Assembly (NCBI GenBank): GCA_934486755.1
Contig: CAKSQT010000044.1
Location: 1 to 14,679 of the forward strand
Length of the DNA: 14,679 nucleotides
Direction of reading: 5' to 3'
Source of the DNA: an uncultured Eubacteriales bacterium
Lineage (GTDB): Bacteria > Bacillota > Clostridia > Oscillospirales > Acutalibacteraceae
Numbering within the stretch: the stretch's first letter is position 1; the number at the start of each line of letters is the position of its first letter. Below are positions 6,500-12,694 of the stretch, piece by piece. The translations under genes were made by a program, and so were the position numbers. Below the pieces are notes generated by a model, which was not told the DNA's origin, searched no databases, and worked only from the letters and a program-made list of their open reading frames with translations.

Positions 6500-7807
6500 A
6501 TGTCGGAAATTAACCGTGCCGTTAAAGGCACTAATGATATACTCCCAGCCGACAGCCACGATTGGCAGTTTGTTGAGGGAAAAATGCTTGAAACCGCTAA
6601 TCTTTACGGTTTCAAGGAGATACGAGTTCCCGTGTTTGAGCATACCGAGGTATTTTTGCGGAGCGTGGGCGACACAACTGACGTTGTGCAGAAAGAGATG
6701 TATACGTTTGACGATAAGGGCGGACGTTCTATTACCTTACGCCCCGAATTTACCGCCGGCGTTATACGCAGTTCCATAGAAAAAGGTCTTGTGAACGGCG
6801 CTTTGCCCGTAAAGGTGTGCTACGTGGGCGGTTGCTACCGCTACGAAAAGCCTCAGGCGGGCAGACTTCGCGAATTTCACCAGTTCGGTGTTGAATGTCT
6901 GGGCGCCGCGGCTCCGAGCGCAGACGCAGAGGTTATTTCACTTGCGTCGCAAGTGCTTAAAAGCATAGGAATTGAGGATATTTCCCTTGAAATCAATTCA
7001 ATAGGCTGTCCCGAATGCCGCAAGGACTATACGAATGCTTTAAAAGAGTATTTTAAGGGACATATCGACGAGCTTTGCGACACATGCAAGGACAGGCTTG
7101 AACGCAATCCTATGCGCATACTTGACTGTAAATCCCCCGTATGCTCGAAAATCGCACAGAACGCTCCCGTTGTTACGGATTATTTGTGCGACGACTGCCG
7201 CGAGCATTTTGAGTCGGTTAAGAAATATCTTACCGCGTCGGGCATAGAATACGCGGTAAATCCGCATATAGTGCGCGGACTTGACTATTATACCCGAACG
7301 GTCTTTGAATTTGTTTCGGGCGGTATAGGCGCGCAGTCTACCGTTTGCGGCGGAGGACGGTATGACGGACTTATAAAGCAAATGGGCGGTCCCGCCGTTC
7401 CCGCGCTTGGCTTCGCTATGGGAATTGAACGGCTTATGCTCGTGCTGAAAAGCCAAGGAACCGAACTGCCAGAGGGTAAGGGCTGCGACCTTTACATTGC
7501 CGCTATCGGCGAAAATGCGTCGCTCAAATCAGCCGAATATGCGGCAAATTTGAGGAATTACGGTTTCAGCGTTTTAACCGATATTTGCTCCCGCGGCGTA
7601 AAAGCACAGATGAAATATGCGGATAAAGCGGGCGCCGCGTTTACGGTAGTTTTAGGCGATAACGAGATCGCCTCAAATTCCGCCGTTATGCGAAATATGC
7701 AGACAGGCGAAGAAAAAATGATAGCACTTGACGATTTTGCCGACAGTCTTTGCAGAGAAGTATATGCCGACGCACTGTCTGCGCTGACAGATTCGCTTGT
7801 AGAATAA
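6500..7807 (+). CDS. hisS: Histidyl-tRNA synthetase
   Basis: Charges tRNA-His with histidine using ATP; cytoplasmic class II synthetase. The 435 residues contain the GTNDILPADS N-terminus, LRPEFT at 80-85, the motif 2 loop YRYEKPQAGRLREFHQFG at about 113-130, the histidine-binding motif R259-GLDYYTRTVFEF and GGGRYDGL at 284-291, motif 3 ALGFAMGIERL, and a C-terminal anticodon-binding domain from about residue 330. The insertion domain carries four cysteine pairs (C170/C173, C193/C196, C210/C215, C230/C233). Similar cysteines occur in clostridial HisRS from memory, and they could bind metal. The start has only a weak ribosome site and lies 10 bases after mgsA, so translational coupling is likely. 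No T-box leader fits in the gap. Confidence 0.97.
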   Translation: MSEINRAVKGTNDILPADSHDWQFVEGKMLETANLYGFKEIRVPVFEHTEVFLRSVGDTTDVVQKEMYTFDDKGGRSITLRPEFTAGVIRSSIEKGLVNGALPVKVCYVGGCYRYEKPQAGRLREFHQFGVECLGAAAPSADAEVISLASQVLKSIGIEDISLEINSIGCPECRKDYTNALKEYFKGHIDELCDTCKDRLERNPMRILDCKSPVCSKIAQNAPVVTDYLCDDCREHFESVKKYLTASGIEYAVNPHIVRGLDYYTRTVFEFVSGGIGAQSTVCGGGRYDGLIKQMGGPAVPALGFAMGIERLMLVLKSQGTELPEGKGCDLYIAAIGENASLKSAEYAANLRNYGFSVLTDICSRGVKAQMKYADKAGAAFTVVLGDNEIASNSAVMRNMQTGEEKMIALDDFADSLCREVYADALSALTDSLVE

Positions 7808-7812
7808 ATTAA

Positions 7813-7817
7813 GAGGG
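7813..7817 (+). promoter_or_regulatory. Ribosome binding site supporting the TTG start of aspS
   Basis: GAGGG ends 9 bases before TTG 7827. The in-frame ATGs at 7842 and 7851 are 24 and 33 bases from it and have no site of their own, so TTG 7827 is preferred. The family-typical MKRTxYCGxLR start at 7851 remains an alternative. Confidence 0.6.
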
Positions 7818-7826
7818 TGTTTCTTT

Positions 7827-9611
7827 TTGAAACTTGACAGAATGGACGGTATGAAACGTACCGATTATTGCGGAAATTTAAGAAAGGAAAATATCGGCTC
7901 TAAGGTAGTCGTATGCGGCTGGATACAGCGCCAGCGCGACCTCGGCGGTCTTATATTTGCCGACCTTAGGGACAGGACGGGCATTATACAGCTTGCCTTT
8001 GATGAAAACACCGAAAAGAGCATATTTGAAAAGGCTTCCGGTCTTAAAAGTGAGTTTGTAGTTATGGCGCAGGGCGTTGTGCGTATGCGCTCGTCTGTCA
8101 ATCACGATATTCCGACAGGCGACATCGAGATAGAGGTTGACTGCCTTAAAATTCTCGGTGCGGCTGAAACTCCGCCCTTTGAGATTATTGACGATACGGG
8201 GGCGAAAGAAGAGCTCCGTCTTAAATACCGTTATCTTGATCTTCGCCGTCCTACTATACAGAAAAATATTCTTATGCGCCACAAAATAGCCAAGGTAACG
8301 CGCGATTTTTTTGACGAAAACGGGTTTATTGAGATAGAAACTCCGACAATGATCAAATCCACGCCCGAGGGCGCGCGCGACTATCTTGTTCCCTCCCGCG
8401 TACATAAGGGTAAATTCTTTGCGTTGCCGCAGTCGCCGCAGATGTATAAGCAGCTGCTTATGCTTTCGGGCTTTGACAGATATATGCAGCTTGCGCGTTG
8501 CTACCGTGACGAGGATCTGCGTGCCGACCGTCAGCCTGAGTTTACTCAGGTTGACCTTGAAATGTCGTTTGTCGAAACCGAGGATGTTTACGCAATCGGC
8601 GAGGGCTATGTGAAGCGCCTTTTCAAGGACGTTTTGGGTGTTGATATTGAAACTCCCCTGCCCCGCCTTAAATATATCGACGCTATGGAGCAGTACGGTT
8701 CTGACAAGCCTGATACCCGTTTCGATATGAAGATAACCGATATATCCGATATTGTGGAGAACTGCGGATTTTCAGTATTTGCCGATACCGTGAAGAACGG
8801 CGGTACCGTAAGGGCAATCAATGCTAAGAACGCCGCTTCGGTCTACACCCGCAAGGAAATAGACAAGCTGACAGAAGAAGCAAAGGGAATCGGCGCAAAG
8901 GGCCTTGCCTTTATCCGCTGGGTTGAAGATACTCCCTCCTGCTCCTTCGCAAAATTTATGAGTGAAGACGAAATGTCGGCAATACTAAGCAGAGTATCCG
9001 CCGAAAAGGGCGACGTTGTTCTGATAGTAGCAGACAAAAAGAAGACCGTTTTATCGGTTCTCGGCGCGCTTCGTCTTACCGTTGCAAAAAGGCTTGATAT
9101 AATTCCCGACAAATACAATTTCCTTTGGATTACCGAATTTCCGTTCTTTGAATACAATGAGGAAACAGGAAATTGGGACGCTATGCACCACCCGTTCACC
9201 GCTCCGCTTGACGAATGTGTTCAATACTTAAACACCGCGCCCGAAAAGGTGTTTGCAAAGGCTTACGACCTTGTGCTTAACGGTGTTGAACTTGCAAGCG
9301 GTTCAATAAGAATAACCGACCCCGAGCTTCAAAAGCATATGTTTAACGCTTTGGGTCTGAGCGACGAGGAAGCCGCAACAAAATTCGGATTCCTTGTAAA
9401 CGCCTTTAAATACGGCGCTCCGCCGCACGGCGGAATGGGTATAGGTCTTGACCGAATAACAATGCTTATGACGGGCAGCGACTCTATACGCGATGTCATC
9501 GCTTTCCCGAAGGTCGCTACTTCAAGCGAGCTTATGTCGGGCGCCCCTGCCGAGGTTGACGAGGCACAGCTTCGCGACCTTGCAATAGCAGTAACCCAAA
9601 AAGAAGATTAA
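7827..9611 (+). CDS. aspS: Aspartyl-tRNA synthetase, bacterial type
   Basis: Charges tRNA-Asp with aspartate; class II synthetase. The 594 residues match the bacterial type. An N-terminal OB-fold anticodon-binding domain (MKRTDYCGNLR then WIQRQRDLGGLIFADLRDRTG) is followed by the class II core with motif 1 before FIEIETPTM. Motif 2 contains R224-CYRDEDLRADRQPEFTQ. The bacterial GAD insertion domain spans about 285-425. Motif 3 GIGLDRITML has Arg543, then RDVIAFPK. Whether it is Asp-specific or also charges tRNA-Asn was not determined. The TTG start is supported by a GAGGG site. It follows hisS by 19 bases, a common hisS-aspS pairing in Firmicutes, and is last in its unit, just before a strong terminator. 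Confidence 0.97.
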   Translation: MKLDRMDGMKRTDYCGNLRKENIGSKVVVCGWIQRQRDLGGLIFADLRDRTGIIQLAFDENTEKSIFEKASGLKSEFVVMAQGVVRMRSSVNHDIPTGDIEIEVDCLKILGAAETPPFEIIDDTGAKEELRLKYRYLDLRRPTIQKNILMRHKIAKVTRDFFDENGFIEIETPTMIKSTPEGARDYLVPSRVHKGKFFALPQSPQMYKQLLMLSGFDRYMQLARCYRDEDLRADRQPEFTQVDLEMSFVETEDVYAIGEGYVKRLFKDVLGVDIETPLPRLKYIDAMEQYGSDKPDTRFDMKITDISDIVENCGFSVFADTVKNGGTVRAINAKNAASVYTRKEIDKLTEEAKGIGAKGLAFIRWVEDTPSCSFAKFMSEDEMSAILSRVSAEKGDVVLIVADKKKTVLSVLGALRLTVAKRLDIIPDKYNFLWITEFPFFEYNEETGNWDAMHHPFTAPLDECVQYLNTAPEKVFAKAYDLVLNGVELASGSIRITDPELQKHMFNALGLSDEEAATKFGFLVNAFKYGAPPHGGMGIGLDRITMLMTGSDSIRDVIAFPKVATSSELMSGAPAEVDEAQLRDLAIAVTQKED

Positions 9612-9617
9612 AAAAGT

Positions 9618-9655
9618 AAACGGAACACATAACGGCAGTTGTGTGTTCCGTTTTT
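9618..9655. terminator. Strong bidirectional intrinsic terminator between aspS and the XRE gene
   Basis: A perfect 12-base-pair stem (AAACGGAACACA at 9618-9629 with TGTGTTCCGTTT at 9642-9653) is extended by an inner AAC/GTT pairing. It is followed by a T-run on the + strand and preceded by an A-run (9610-9615) that acts as a T-run on the - strand. It therefore ends both the aspS unit and the convergent XRE gene. Confidence 0.92.
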
Positions 9656-9669
9656 ATATAAATGCGTTG

Positions 9670-9891
9670 CTACTTCTTGATTGGCGTAGGAGTATCCGAA
9701 AGTCCTATAATATAATCCGCAGACAAATTATAAAAGCGGCAGAGAATTGCCAAATCTTCAATTTTAAGCTCCGCACGACCTGTTTCTATATGATTGTAGC
9801 CCTGCTGGCTCTTTTGCAAAAGTTTTCCGATTTCAGATTGCGTTAAATCACGGTCTTCGCGTATATTTCTCATTCTTGTCCTGTAATCCAT
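9670..9891 (-). CDS. XRE-family (Cro/CI type) helix-turn-helix repressor
   Basis: A 73-residue single-domain DNA-binding protein. Residues 4-62 form the five-helix XRE domain: RMRNIREDRDLTQSEIGKLL covers helix 1 to helix 2, and KSQQGYNHIETGRAELKIED holds the recognition helix and the conserved E-x-G-R turn. LAILCRFYNLSADYIIGLSD completes the fold, and a short TPTPIKK tail has no effector domain. Such stand-alone regulators usually act as dimeric repressors. Its start is well supported by GGAGG 8 bases upstream on the minus strand. It is divergent from the lipoprotein gene at 10009. Two matching palindromes lie between them, so it probably represses that gene and possibly itself. This is inferred from layout; the ligand or signal is unknown. 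Confidence 0.92.
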   Translation of the reverse strand: MDYRTRMRNIREDRDLTQSEIGKLLQKSQQGYNHIETGRAELKIEDLAILCRFYNLSADYIIGLSDTPTPIKK

Positions 9892-9927
9892 ATCTTATCC
9901 TCCGGATTTTATATAACCAATTTTATT

Positions 9928-9944
9928 TACTCATAAATTGAGTA
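9928..9944. promoter_or_regulatory. Operator palindrome 1 in the XRE/lipoprotein intergenic region
   Basis: TACTCA-N5-TGAGTA, a perfect dyad with 6-base arms, abuts the -35 hexamer of the lipoprotein promoter on its upstream side. Its arms are identical to those of operator 2, 25 bases away centre to centre. It is the natural candidate binding site for the adjacent XRE protein. Confidence 0.72.
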
Positions 9945-9973
9945 TTGACAATTACTCAAAGATTGAGTATAAT
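9945..9973 (+). promoter_or_regulatory. Consensus sigma-A promoter of the lipoprotein gene
   Basis: TTGACA (9945-9950), a 17-base spacer and TATAAT (9968-9973) match the housekeeping consensus at all twelve positions. Such a strong core promoter is normally held down by a repressor, which agrees with the two palindromes touching both hexamers. The start of transcription should fall near 9980. The minus-strand promoter for the XRE gene must lie in the same 117-base gap but is not clear. Confidence 0.88.
9953..9969. promoter_or_regulatory. Operator palindrome 2 overlapping the lipoprotein promoter spacer
   Basis: TACTCA-N5-TGAGTA again, lying between the -35 and -10 hexamers and sharing the first two bases of TATAAT. 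A protein bound here would block RNA polymerase directly. Confidence 0.74.
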
Positions 9974-10008
9974 TTATTTGAAATATTAAATTTCGGGGGA
10001 TTAAATCA

Positions 10009-10530
10009 ATGAAAAAAATTTTATCAGTCTTACTTATCACTTTAATTTGCTGCTCGCTTTCGGCTTGCAGTATTGAGCCGTCGCCGAAAAAAGAATCCTA
10101 TGACGAGCCTTCAAGCGCGTCTCAGGAAACAAAACAAGACGATTACTCATTAAACGAAACCGCAGTTTTTAAGAACATAAAAGTCACCGCAACCGAAATA
10201 AAAGAATCTAACGGCGACGGGCTTTTCGGACCCGACGCGGGAAATGTTTTTGTCGGCATAAAATTTGTAATAGAAAATACGTCCGATGAAAGCCAATCAA
10301 TAAGCAGTTTACTGCTGTTCGACCCGTATGTGGACGACGTTAAATGCGAATACTCATTCGGCGCAAACATTGATTTCGGCGACGGAACGCTTGACGGAGA
10401 GATAGCCGCGGGAAAACGAATGGAGGGCTGGTATGCCGTTGAAGTTCCTGCCAATTGGACGAAAATAGACCTTGATGTTAAATCCTCTTGGCTTTCGGGA
10501 AGTTCGGCAAGATTTGTGTTCAATAAATAG
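10009..10530 (+). CDS. Secreted lipoprotein with a DUF4352-like beta-sandwich domain
   Basis: A 173-residue exported lipoprotein of unknown function. Residues 1-19 are a signal peptide (basic MKK start, hydrophobic core) ending in the lipobox L-S-A-C20, so Cys20 should be lipidated and the protein anchored outside the membrane. A Ser/Glu/Lys-rich linker at about 21-48 follows. From about 49 the pattern resembles the immunoglobulin-like DUF4352 family: FKNIKVTATEIKES, then FVGIKFVIENTSDESQSIS, a DGEIAAGKRMEGWYAVEVP turn and a final strand. The ribosome site GGGGGA lies 8 bases before the ATG. It is transcribed alone from a consensus promoter flanked by operators and ends at its own terminator. 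The domain assignment is by pattern only and of moderate confidence; the ligand is unknown. Confidence 0.85.
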   Translation: MKKILSVLLITLICCSLSACSIEPSPKKESYDEPSSASQETKQDDYSLNETAVFKNIKVTATEIKESNGDGLFGPDAGNVFVGIKFVIENTSDESQSISSLLLFDPYVDDVKCEYSFGANIDFGDGTLDGEIAAGKRMEGWYAVEVPANWTKIDLDVKSSWLSGSSARFVFNK

Positions 10531-10539
10531 ATGATATTA

Positions 10540-10568
10540 AAAAGAGCGTGTTATAAACACGCTCTTTT
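10540..10568 (+). terminator. Intrinsic terminator of the lipoprotein gene
   Basis: A perfect stem (AAAGAGCGTGTT at 10541-10552 with AACACGCTCTTT at 10556-10567, one more A/T pair outside) has a three-base ATA loop and ends in TTTT. It lies 10 bases after the lipoprotein stop. The A-run before it could let it act on the other strand too. Confidence 0.9.
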
Positions 10569-10577
10569 GTATTAGGC

Positions 10578-10598
10578 GACGGTTGACACCGTTTTTTA
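10578..10598 (+). terminator. Possible weak second terminator hairpin
   Basis: ACGGT-TGAC-ACCGT followed by six Ts forms a short five-base-pair hairpin with a U-tract, 10 bases after the main terminator. It may be a backup that insulates thyX. The stem is short, so this is tentative. Confidence 0.4.
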
Positions 10599-10606
10599 TA
10601 AAAATA

Positions 10607-10635
10607 TTGCTAATGTCGCTTAGGTTTGGTATAAT
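10607..10635 (+). promoter_or_regulatory. Extended -10 promoter of the thyX operon
   Basis: TTGCTA (10607-10612), a 17-base spacer and TATAAT (10630-10635) preceded by TGG, which gives an extended -10 element. A second TATAAT at 10643-10648 has no good -35 partner. The leader would be about 37 bases, ending in AAGGAG 9 bases before the thyX ATG. The gene gaps downstream are too short for clear internal promoters, so this should drive thyX through the U32 gene. Confidence 0.8.
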
Positions 10636-10678
10636 GATTGTGTATAATGGTTTTAGTATGATTTAAGGAGATTTTATA

Positions 10679-11452
10679 ATGGCAAATGTAATTCTGTTGG
10701 CTTATACCCCGAATCCCGAATATACCGTTGCGTCAGCGGCGAAGCTCTGTTACAGCAGTTCTACCATAACAGGTCTGATGGACAACCTTACGGAAGAAAA
10801 AGCTGCCTCCTTTGTTGATATGCTTTCCGAGATAGGCCACGAAAGCCCTATTGAACACGCATCGTTTACTTTCGGAATAGAGGGCGTTTCACGCTCGCTT
10901 TTGGCACAGATAACAAGGCACAGAATGGCGTCTTTCTCCGTAAAGAGTCAGCGTTATGTAAGAGAGGGCAGTTTTGAATATGTTACTCCCCCTGAGATAG
11001 CAGCTGACCCCGAGGCTAAAAAGCTCTATGACGAAATAATGGCGGAGGATCAGAAAAAGTATGACCGAATTGCCGAGATCCTTAAAGAAAAGCATATAAA
11101 GACCTTTTTAGCGGAGGGCAAGGACGAAAAAACCGCCGCGCGCCTCGCCGAAAAGAAAGCTATTGAAGACGCCCGTTTTGTTCTTCCTAACTCCTGCGAA
11201 ACGCAGATGGTTATGACTATGAATGCGCGTTCGCTTAAAAATTTCTTCCGCATCCGTTGCTGTAAGAGGGCGCAATGGGAAATTCAGGACGTTGCAAACC
11301 AAATGCTGGCGCTTGTTTCAAAGGTTGCGCCTAACCTGTTCAAAAACGCGGGTCCCTCCTGCATAAACGGCGCCTGCTCCGAGGGTAAAATGTCCTGCGG
11401 TAAGCCTGACGAAGTAAGGAAGTTCTATAAGGAGCTTAAAAACAATGGGTAA
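10679..11452 (+). CDS. thyX: Flavin-dependent thymidylate synthase ThyX
   Basis: Makes dTMP from dUMP using methylenetetrahydrofolate, FAD and NADPH without producing dihydrofolate, so it does not need dihydrofolate reductase the way ThyA does. The 257 residues carry the diagnostic RHRx7S motif at R80-H81-R82 to Ser90 (RHRMASFSVKS), preceded by HESPIEHASFTF. The C-terminal half has the conserved SCETQMVMTMNARSLKNFF and RAQWEIQ stretches, and a Cys-rich tail (CINGACSEGKMSCG) of the kind seen in clostridial ThyX. It has an ideal AAGGAG ribosome site and is the first gene of its operon. It overlaps tmk by 8 bases, matching the next step of the pathway, dTMP to dTDP. Confidence 0.97.
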   Translation: MANVILLAYTPNPEYTVASAAKLCYSSSTITGLMDNLTEEKAASFVDMLSEIGHESPIEHASFTFGIEGVSRSLLAQITRHRMASFSVKSQRYVREGSFEYVTPPEIAADPEAKKLYDEIMAEDQKKYDRIAEILKEKHIKTFLAEGKDEKTAARLAEKKAIEDARFVLPNSCETQMVMTMNARSLKNFFRIRCCKRAQWEIQDVANQMLALVSKVAPNLFKNAGPSCINGACSEGKMSCGKPDEVRKFYKELKNNG

Positions 11453-12110
11453 GCTTATTGTTATCGAGGGACTTGACGGGTGCGGTAAGTCAACACAGCT
11501 TGAACTGTTGCCCGACGGTCTTAAAAAGCACGGGATCGACTGCAAAAGCGTATCGTTCCCCAACTATGACAATCCTTCAAGCACGCTTGTCAAGATGTAT
11601 CTCGGCGGCGAGTTCGGCAAAAAGCCCGACGATGTAAACGCCTTTGCCGCGTCAACGTTTTTCACGGTTGACAGGTTTGCCTCATACAAGGCGGATTGGG
11701 GCAAATACTATGAAGACGGCGGCACGGTAATAGCAGGCAGATACACGACCTCCAACGCCGTTCACCAGACCTCGAAACTGCCTGAAAGCGAATGGCGGCC
11801 GTTTCTTGATTGGATATATGATTTTGAATACAACAAAATAGGAATACCGAAACCCGACAAGGTAATTTTTCTTGATATGCCTGTTGAGGTATCGCAGAAA
11901 TTGCTTTCAAAGCGTTACAGCGGCGACGAAACCAAAAAGGACATTCACGAAAGCGACACCAATTATTTAAACCGTTGCCGCAAGGCGGCGGTTTACACCG
12001 CGGAATATTCGGGTTGGAACGTTGTGAACTGCGCAAAAGACGGTTCTCCGCGCCCTATAAACGAGATTGCGGACGAAATTTTAAACGAAGTACTTACTTT
12101 ATACCGATAG
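11445..12110 (+). CDS. tmk: Thymidylate kinase family protein with altered DRY motif
   Basis: Thymidylate kinase phosphorylates dTMP to dTDP with ATP, the step after ThyX. The 221 residues have the P-loop GLDGCGKST at 9-17, the VDRFASYK segment at 75-82, the TTSNAVHQ nucleotide-pocket segment at 101-108 and a lid-like RYSGDETKKDIHE region near 160. The DR(Y/H) motif that normally precedes TTSNAVHQ reads G98-R99-Y100 (Gly codon GGC at 11736-11738), so the acidic residue is lost while the Arg is kept. An AAGGAG site inside thyX serves its ATG, and the two genes overlap by 8 bases, implying translational coupling. Its pathway position supports dTMP kinase; a reduced or altered activity is possible. 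Confidence 0.88.
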   Translation: MGKLIVIEGLDGCGKSTQLELLPDGLKKHGIDCKSVSFPNYDNPSSTLVKMYLGGEFGKKPDDVNAFAASTFFTVDRFASYKADWGKYYEDGGTVIAGRYTTSNAVHQTSKLPESEWRPFLDWIYDFEYNKIGIPKPDKVIFLDMPVEVSQKLLSKRYSGDETKKDIHESDTNYLNRCRKAAVYTAEYSGWNVVNCAKDGSPRPINEIADEILNEVLTLYR

Positions 12111-12113
12111 AAC

Positions 12114-12118
12114 GGAGG
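12114..12118 (+). promoter_or_regulatory. Ribosome binding site fixing the TTG start at 12127
   Basis: GGAGG lies 8 bases before TTG 12127. No in-frame ATG exists close by, and the protein must begin here to include the first beta strand of the DJ-1 fold. Confidence 0.75.
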
Positions 12119-12126
12119 AAAAGCAA

Positions 12127-12675
12127 TTGGTTTATGTGTTTTTAGCTGACGGATTTGAGGAATGTGAGGCGCTCGCTCCCGTTGATATTCTAAGGCGAGG
12201 CGGTATAGAGGTAACCACCGTCGGTGTCGGTTCAAGGAGCATTACGGGCGCTCACGGAATAACCGTAATGTGCGACTGCGATACAGGCAGTATTCCTGAA
12301 CGCAATATAACCGCCGTCATATTGCCGGGCGGTATGCCGGGCACGCTTAATCTTGAAAAGAACGAAACCGTTATGGAATATGTGAAAACTGCGGCAAAGG
12401 AAAACCGTATAATAGGCGCTATATGCGCGGCGCCCTCTATTCTCGGGCATATCGGATTATTAAACGGCAGAAAAGCCACCTGTTTCAGCGGTTTTGAAAA
12501 GGACCTTACAGGCGCCGAGGTTGACAGTGCGCTTCCCGTTGTGACCGACGGGAACATTATCACCGCATACGGTGCGGGCGCGGCTTTTGATTTCGGTTTT
12601 GAACTGCTTGCGCTGATAACAAACGACCGCAAAAAATCACAAGAGCTAATGCGGTCAATGCGTTACAAAAATTAA
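12127..12675 (+). CDS. DJ-1/PfpI family protein (YajL/ThiJ-like)
   Basis: A 182-residue single-domain member of the DJ-1 branch of the PfpI superfamily. It begins VYVFLADGFEECEALAPVD, with Glu14 aligning to the DJ-1 Glu18 that activates the cysteine. The nucleophile elbow GAICAAPSILG contains Cys100 (DJ-1 Cys106), and ILPGGMPG at 65-72 and a conserved ITAYGAGAAFDFGFELL tail follow. Proteins of this branch have been linked to protection of thiols from oxidation and to glutathione-independent methylglyoxal breakdown; the exact activity of any one member cannot be read from sequence. TTG start with a GGAGG site. It lies 16 bases after tmk and 19 before mltG, in the same operon, without an obvious functional tie to either. 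Confidence 0.93.
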   Translation: MVYVFLADGFEECEALAPVDILRRGGIEVTTVGVGSRSITGAHGITVMCDCDTGSIPERNITAVILPGGMPGTLNLEKNETVMEYVKTAAKENRIIGAICAAPSILGHIGLLNGRKATCFSGFEKDLTGAEVDSALPVVTDGNIITAYGAGAAFDFGFELLALITNDRKKSQELMRSMRYKN

Positions 12676-12694
12676 TTATTTTCGGAGAAACAAG

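Noticed and set aside
7040..7456. A 138-codon open frame on the minus strand
   Set aside because: Antisense to hisS across its best conserved motifs; no family resemblance and no start signal.
7878..8405. A 175-codon open frame on the minus strand
   Set aside because: It lies wholly inside aspS in antisense, has no ribosome site or recognisable domain, and reflects the codon bias of the real gene.
9892..10008. The paired palindromes as a CRISPR repeat or phage attachment site
   Set aside because: Only two copies, separated by 8 bases, both aligned with promoter hexamers; operators explain them better. No integrase or cas gene is nearby.
10143..10523. A 126-codon open frame opposite the lipoprotein gene
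   Set aside because: The plus-strand gene has a promoter, ribosome site, signal peptide and lipobox, while the antisense frame has none of these.
9670..10530. The XRE gene and neighbour as a toxin-antitoxin pair
   Set aside because: The genes are divergent, not co-directional, and the partner is an exported lipoprotein with a lipobox and not a toxin-like cytoplasmic protein.
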